A DNA stretch of 16,913 nucleotides from Victivallis vadensis (GTDB lineage Bacteria > Verrucomicrobiota > Lentisphaeria > Victivallales > GWF2-50-93). The DNA lies in contig DYRX01000051.1 of assembly GCA_020718525.1 (NCBI GenBank), positions 1 through 16,913 on the forward strand, read 5' to 3'. Shown here piece by piece: positions 12,751-16,913 of this stretch. Position numbers and translations under genes: made by a program. Numbering within the stretch: the first letter of the stretch is position 1; each line of letters opens with the position of its first letter. The notes below the pieces were generated by a model. The model saw only the letters and a program-made list of their open reading frames with translations. It was not told the DNA's origin and searched no databases.

Positions 12751-13146
12751 TCAGCGTTTCAGTATCCCGAAATAAAGCCTAAGCCACGATTCGAGTTCTT
12801 CGATCTCGAGAGCTCTTCCTGTGGAAACTAGAAATGACTTCATATTCTGAGTTATGCCCTCGCCGCCATAGACGATGATTCCGTAGATTGACCAGGATTT
12901 TATGTCTTCGATGACAGCCGGAATCTTTTCCTCGGTCGTACCGGGCGTCTTCTGAAATTTGCACTCAATCCCAAGAACTCTTCTGTTCGTCGGGTCGGCG
13001 ATGATCACATCAATCTTCCTGCTTGAGCCCCAAATCCGCTTTCCTGCGGGATACTGCTCCATGCACTCGAGTTCGAGCGTCTTTGCAAGCTGGACGATGC
13101 ACTTGACCAAATCTCCGCAACTTTCTACGCAGTTTTTGTCCGACAT
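12751..13146 (-). CDS. Small PD-(D/E)XK-type nuclease, probable restriction endonuclease
   Basis: 131 residues. The core carries the PD-(D/E)XK signature: Asp46 in RKIDVIIADP, then strand VLGIECKFQK with Glu61-Cys62-Lys63 as the ExK part, followed by TTEEKIPAVIEDIKSW, a helix typical of this fold. YPAGKRIWGSSRK ahead of the Asp may belong to DNA contact. It is much shorter than most type II restriction enzymes (usually above 200), so DNA recognition must be minimal, shared with a partner, or achieved by oligomers. AAAGGA lies nine bases before the start. It precedes the DNA adenine methylase by 110 bases on the same strand, which makes a restriction role the first guess. Other small members of the superfamily serve in repair, phage defence or transposition, and these are not excluded. 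Confidence 0.75.
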   Translation of the reverse strand: MSDKNCVESCGDLVKCIVQLAKTLELECMEQYPAGKRIWGSSRKIDVIIADPTNRRVLGIECKFQKTPGTTEEKIPAVIEDIKSWSIYGIIVYGGEGITQNMKSFLVSTGRALEIEELESWLRLYFGILKR

Positions 13147-13325
13147 TGGCTGAATCCTTTCGCTTTCATAAAAATTACGAAACCCATAATCTAATTATTC
13201 TCATCGAAATTTCAATAGATTTTCACAAAAAAATAATCTCAGGCATTTTTTATTGTCGCTAAAAGGATGTAGATTCGGGGGTTCCGCATAAGAATGTTCC
13301 ACAAATTATTAAGTGGCATGTCAAG
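13147..13325. other. Divergent intergenic region between nuclease and RND genes
   Basis: An AT-rich 179-base spacer. On the minus strand TTGAAA (13210-13215) is followed 16-18 bases on by a TAGATTAT-like -10, a plausible promoter for the nuclease/methylase/sugar run. No clear promoter for the plus-strand RND gene was found. Its start codon has only a weak upstream AAGTGG. Confidence 0.35.
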
Positions 13326-16300
13326 ATGGAAAAAGAGACGGAGGACAAATACAAGGCTTCCCCCCTTGAGGAATTTTTCTTTCTGCGCCGCGTGCCAGGC
13401 CTTCTTCTCCTCATGCTTCTTTGCGTGGGAGGGGTCTTAACTTTTTCAGAGCTTGACAAGGAGGACATGCCCGACATTAAGATCCCGTTCGCCACGATAC
13501 AGACTGAGTGGCCCGGCGGAGATCCTGATTCCGTTGAAAAGAGGATAAGCAATAAAATCGAGGAAAAAGTCAAAGCCACCCCTAATCTTAAAAGATATGA
13601 GAGCGCGTCCTACAATTCATTTTCGATAATAACCGCAGAATTCTATCCGGAAGAGGATCCGGACCTATGTCTGGCAAATCTGAGAAATGAGCTGGATAAA
13701 GTTGAGGATCTTCCGTCCGACGCGAAGAAGCCCATTCTTGCAAAGGCGTCTGTAACGGACACCCCGATCCTCACAATCAATCTTTTCGGAGAAATCAGCG
13801 CCTCGATGAAAAACCGCGCGGCGCAGGCGCTGAAAGACGAGCTCCTGATGATTCCAGGAACAAGGGCTGTGAACATCAATGGAGAGCGCAAGGATGAAAT
13901 CTTCATCATGCTGAATCTTGATACGATGCAGTCTCTGGGAATTTCCCCGGAAGATGTTAGAAATGCCCTTGTCGAGGCGCACATTGACATGCCCCTCGAA
14001 GAAATGGAAAGCGATGTGTTCAGCTCAGCCATCAAGCTGAAAGGTCGCTTCCGCGAAGCATCCGACATGATGGATCTGATAGTGACTAGAATCGGAGACA
14101 GACCAATTGCTCTGCGCGAAGTCGCCGACGTGAGAAGGGATCTCGCCCAGAAAAAGAACATGATCAGGATGTCATATCATGGCTCTGAATTCAGGGAGGC
14201 TATATCCCTCGACATACTTAAAAGCCCCGGCGCAGACACTCTCGGCATAATCAGAGCGGCAAAGAAGAAATTGTCCGACTTGACAAGGAGCGACACCTGG
14301 CCGTCCGGGCTTGAAAGCAGGATCACCGAGGACAATTCTCTGACAATCGAAGATTCCTTGAACGATGTCTACAGCAATGGATTCCAGGCGATCGCCCTTG
14401 TCGCTCTTGTCCTGCTGGCGGCTCTTACTTGGCGGGAGGCCCTGGTGGCTTCGATCTCGATTCCGGTCACCCTCCTCGGTGTCATGACGCTTTTGCCCCT
14501 GCTCGGCTACACATTCAATAAGATGGTTGTCATAGGAATGGTCCTCGCCCTCGGAATGCTTGTTGATGTCTTCATTCTGATGATGGAGGGCATGCACGAT
14601 GGCATTTTTGCCGAACGGCTCGGCTTCAAAGACTCCGCAGTCCGCACAGTTCGGACATACGCCCTTGCGGCGTTCACCGGACAGCTCACCACAATCTTCG
14701 CATTTCTGCCGCTGGCTCTGATTCCGGGCGTATCCGGAAAATTTATCCGCATAATCCCGGTCATTGTGAGCGCGTCTCTGCTGATTTCGTTCGTTGTTGC
14801 AATTTTCATAGATGTTCCGCTTTCCTGGTTTTTCTTCAGGAGCGTCGGAGGCGTCCAGGCAAAAAAATCATTGGCAGACAAAATATTTGACTCTGTTTCA
14901 AAGGCGTTTTCAGGACTTTTGTCTAGCACAGTCATTGCAGGAAAATCTTCCGCCGCAATATGCGTCGCCATATTCGCAGTAGCCCTCCTTGCATCATTGT
15001 ACAGTGCGAAGAGTCTGCGCAATGAGATGTTCCCGAAAGGAGACAGCCTGACGCTTGGCGTAAATATTGAGCTCTCGCCCGACGCCACTTTGCTTGATGC
15101 GGAAACTGTCGCGGCTGCCATGGGTGAGCTTTTCAGGAAAAAGGGCTATATCGAATCGGTTGTCAGCTACGCCGGAAAACGAAGTCCCATGGCGAAAAAC
15201 GCCCAGCTCCAGGTCCGAGACGCCTACTACCTTGTCGGTTATGGTTGCCGATTTGTTCCGAAGGGCAAAAGACCTGTCAAGGAAAGCTACAAATATCTTC
15301 CAGAGCTCAGAAAAGAAGCAGAGGAACTGCTTTCCAAAGTCGCGCCCGGTGCCAAGATTCAGTTTTTTGTGGAGACTGGCGGATCAAGTTCGAACGCCCC
15401 TGTTCAACTGCGCCTGGTATCTAGTGATGTGAATGCACTCCGCATGCTCAGCAGAAAAATGCAGGATTCAATGGCAAAAATACGCGGAACCTCCGACATC
15501 TCGGACAATATCGGACCGTCGAGAATATCGGTTGACCTTGAAATTGACAGGGAAATGGCGCAGTTCCACAAGATAAGTGCTGACTCGATCGGCAGACAAC
15601 TGCGCGCCGCGACCGGCTACGACGAAATCGCGCTTTTTCCGGCGGACGACTCGAAGGAGGAGCTCAAAATAAGGCTGGGAACAAAATGGCGTTCGAGACA
15701 CGGCGCACCAGGCGGTCCAATGTCAATTGATGAAATTTCAAAAGTGATCCTTGTCAATTCAGAGGGAAAGTGCATACAGCTTCCTATGCTTCTCAGGCAC
15801 AAGGTCGGTGAAACGCCGCTCTCCATCACGCACTACAACGGGGCAAGGACTGTAGTGATCAGCTCGGAAGCCGAAGACCGTCCCGCTCTGGAAATCGTCT
15901 CAGAAATTGAAAGCGTCATAGAGAAGATGAAAAATGCCGGAGAATGGCCGAGCGGCGTCTCATATTCTTTCGGCGGCGAACTTGAGGAAATGGACGAAAC
16001 CTATGGAGGCATATGGAAAATTGTGGCTGTTGCAATTTTCCTTGTATTTGCAGTTCTCGCGTTCCAGTTCGGAAATTTTCTACAGCCATTCATCATCTTC
16101 AGCTCCGTCCCTGCTTCGCTGATCGGGGTCATTTTTGGATTTCAGCTCATGGATATCTCGTTCAGCTTCCCCGCCGCCATCGGCGTCATAAGCCTCACAG
16201 GAATAGTGGTCAACAACGCGATTGTCATGATCGAAACAATGAATTCGCTCGTGAAAGAAGGGAAAAGCGCATCGTCTGCGGCAGTCGAGGGGACAGCGTC

Positions 16301-16496
16301 GCGACTCCGGCCAATCGCTCTCACTACATTGACCACCGTCGTCGGTCTGATCCCACTCTCGCTTTCCGATCCCATGTGGAAACCGCTCTGCATGGCAATT
16401 GTGCTGGGTCTCTCAGCGTCAACAGTGATATGCCTTTTCCTGACTCCCGCCCTCTTTTTTCTCATGAGCGGATCCGCCGGGAACGGGAAAAAATAG
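13326..16496 (+). CDS. RND-family multidrug/metal efflux permease
   Basis: 1056 residues, full length for the AcrB-type family (about 1050). These inner-membrane proton antiporters form trimers and work with a periplasmic adaptor and an outer-membrane channel. TM1 is at about 16-42, followed by MPDIKIPFATIQTEWPGGDP, the usual start of the porter domain. The first TM bundle includes GFQAIALVALVLLAALTWREAL and VLALGMLVDVFILMMEGMHD; a second porter half and a second TM bundle follow (GVISLTGIVVNNAIVMIET). The duplication is intact. In TM4 the proton relay retains one Asp (D414), but the second (D408 of AcrB) is Val415. The AcrB Lys940 position is Asn963, as in many GIVVNNAIV-type members. Neither adaptor nor outer-membrane gene is in the window, although an adaptor could lie beyond its right edge. 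The start at 13326 is the only ATG after an in-frame stop. Substrate unknown. Confidence 0.93.
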   Translation: MEKETEDKYKASPLEEFFFLRRVPGLLLLMLLCVGGVLTFSELDKEDMPDIKIPFATIQTEWPGGDPDSVEKRISNKIEEKVKATPNLKRYESASYNSFSIITAEFYPEEDPDLCLANLRNELDKVEDLPSDAKKPILAKASVTDTPILTINLFGEISASMKNRAAQALKDELLMIPGTRAVNINGERKDEIFIMLNLDTMQSLGISPEDVRNALVEAHIDMPLEEMESDVFSSAIKLKGRFREASDMMDLIVTRIGDRPIALREVADVRRDLAQKKNMIRMSYHGSEFREAISLDILKSPGADTLGIIRAAKKKLSDLTRSDTWPSGLESRITEDNSLTIEDSLNDVYSNGFQAIALVALVLLAALTWREALVASISIPVTLLGVMTLLPLLGYTFNKMVVIGMVLALGMLVDVFILMMEGMHDGIFAERLGFKDSAVRTVRTYALAAFTGQLTTIFAFLPLALIPGVSGKFIRIIPVIVSASLLISFVVAIFIDVPLSWFFFRSVGGVQAKKSLADKIFDSVSKAFSGLLSSTVIAGKSSAAICVAIFAVALLASLYSAKSLRNEMFPKGDSLTLGVNIELSPDATLLDAETVAAAMGELFRKKGYIESVVSYAGKRSPMAKNAQLQVRDAYYLVGYGCRFVPKGKRPVKESYKYLPELRKEAEELLSKVAPGAKIQFFVETGGSSSNAPVQLRLVSSDVNALRMLSRKMQDSMAKIRGTSDISDNIGPSRISVDLEIDREMAQFHKISADSIGRQLRAATGYDEIALFPADDSKEELKIRLGTKWRSRHGAPGGPMSIDEISKVILVNSEGKCIQLPMLLRHKVGETPLSITHYNGARTVVISSEAEDRPALEIVSEIESVIEKMKNAGEWPSGVSYSFGGELEEMDETYGGIWKIVAVAIFLVFAVLAFQFGNFLQPFIIFSSVPASLIGVIFGFQLMDISFSFPAAIGVISLTGIVVNNAIVMIETMNSLVKEGKSASSAAVEGTASRLRPIALTTLTTVVGLIPLSLSDPMWKPLCMAIVLGLSASTVICLFLTPALFFLMSGSAGNGKK

Positions 16497-16745
16497 AAAA
16501 TATTGAAAGGAATAATGTCGGCCAGTTAGAAAACGCAGAAATACTAATCGTTGTCGCTATATCTAGGAAACATTTACAGTTTAACGGTTTATGGTCAGAT
16601 AAAAGGTTCTTATCCGAGATTGCAAAGTGCTAATATTGGTTCTGCTAAACCTTGGGAATTTGCATCGTCAATTTATCTTTTCAAAAAGAGGGATTTTTTT
16701 CAGAATTCCTGACTCGTGGAAATTGCTGTTGTTGGGGTTTATCTG

Positions 16746-16767
16746 CCTGTGCGAGCACGCAGACAGG
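16746..16767. repeat. Interrupted palindrome
   Basis: CCTGT at 16746-16750 and ACAGG at 16763-16767 flank a GTGC-GA-GCAC core. A REP-like hairpin in the spacer after the RND gene, too far from the stop (250 bases) and without a T-run to be a convincing terminator. Confidence 0.4.
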
Positions 16768-16803
16768 TCGGTCTCGGGGTGCATTTCCCAAAAATTGAAC
16801 ATT

Positions 16804-16833
16804 GTCTCACACGAAGACACAAAGCACACGAAG
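16804..16833 (-). repeat. Dispersed repeat, copy 2 ('tttgtg' type)
   Basis: Read on the minus strand it begins CTTCGTGTGCTTTGTGTCTT and ends CGTGTGAGAC, similar to 3433-3461 in the opposite orientation. A short non-coding repeat scattered in spacers. Confidence 0.5.
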
Positions 16834-16913
16834 TAAAGAAAAATATTGTTTTCAGATTGCGGAAAATTTAACCGGCTACGCCGGGACGTTCCAAGACTCG
16901 CTATCGTTGTCGT

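Larger units (their letters stand above)
16497..16913. other. Repeat-bearing spacer at the right edge
   Basis: No gene seen in 417 bases. It holds TCGTTGTCG-type repeat fragments (16540-16560 and 16902-16913), an interrupted palindrome cctgt...acagg with gtgc-ga-gcac inside (16746-16767), the second 'tttgtg'-type repeat (16804-16833, minus) and a perfect hairpin ccggc-tac-gccgg (16872-16884). A 69-codon frame at 16627-16836 ends inside the repeat and is not supported as a gene. Confidence 0.55.

Noticed and set aside
14172..15121. Long open frames on the minus strand opposite the RND gene.
   Set aside because: Antisense shadows of a high-quality RND reading frame, without domains.
1..16913. 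CRISPR array, tRNA, rRNA or intact transposon.
   Set aside because: No regularly spaced direct repeats, no tRNA-like cloverleaf with GTTCRA loop, no rRNA-like stretch and no transposase frame were seen.

Overview
The window looks like chromosomal DNA from a Lentisphaerota-type bacterium (Victivallis/Lentisphaera relatives; PVC group). This is inferred from gene content, not from a marker gene. The clues are two type II pseudopilins with the 'FTLIELLV..AIIAIL' N-terminus, one of them translationally coupled to a GntR regulator with a LacI-type sensor domain; a cluster of xylose-isomerase-like TIM-barrel enzymes with a Gfo/Idh/MocA oxidoreductase; and intergenic spacers full of small dispersed repeats. 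No rRNA, tRNA, CRISPR array or intact insertion sequence was seen.

Layout. (A) Positions 99-3032, minus strand: a tightly packed operon read in the order Spy/CpxP-like periplasmic protein, pseudopilin, second anchored proline-rich helical protein, ECF sigma factor, single-pass anti-sigma-like protein, acyl-carrier-type protein. Several joints are ATGA overlaps. It resembles sigma/anti-sigma/periplasmic-sensor envelope-stress modules (CnrYXH logic) with a pseudopilin inserted. (B) 3033-4261: about 1.2 kb without a convincing gene, made of dispersed repeats, three tandem hairpins and, at its right end, a textbook sigma-70 promoter with palindromes. (C) 4262-6255, plus strand: the GntR/LacI-type regulator and a pseudopilin joined by an ATGA overlap. 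(D) 6256-6570: a repeat-bearing spacer between convergent genes. (E) 6571-13146, minus strand: a long co-directional run. It starts with a small PD-(D/E)XK nuclease and a D12-class DNA adenine methylase (a probable type II restriction-modification pair). A carbohydrate cassette follows (Gfo/Idh/MocA dehydrogenase and two TIM-barrel isomerase/epimerases), then a 488-residue protein of unknown function whose frame runs into a J-domain protein that has no normal start codon. (F) 13326-16496, plus strand: a complete RND efflux permease without partner genes in view. (G) 16497-16913: repeat-rich spacer.

How the parts may work together. Block A could sense envelope or metal stress in the periplasm and release the sigma factor. 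Block C is a self-contained regulator-pseudopilin unit, probably autoregulated and sugar-responsive. Block E carries oxidation and isomerisation of an unidentified sugar or polyol, placed behind a restriction-modification pair. The points most worth checking are the sigma/Spy/pseudopilin/carrier operon, the broken or recoded junction between the 488-residue protein and the J domain, the absence of the usual Gly at -1 in both pseudopilins, and the compact nuclease beside the methylase.
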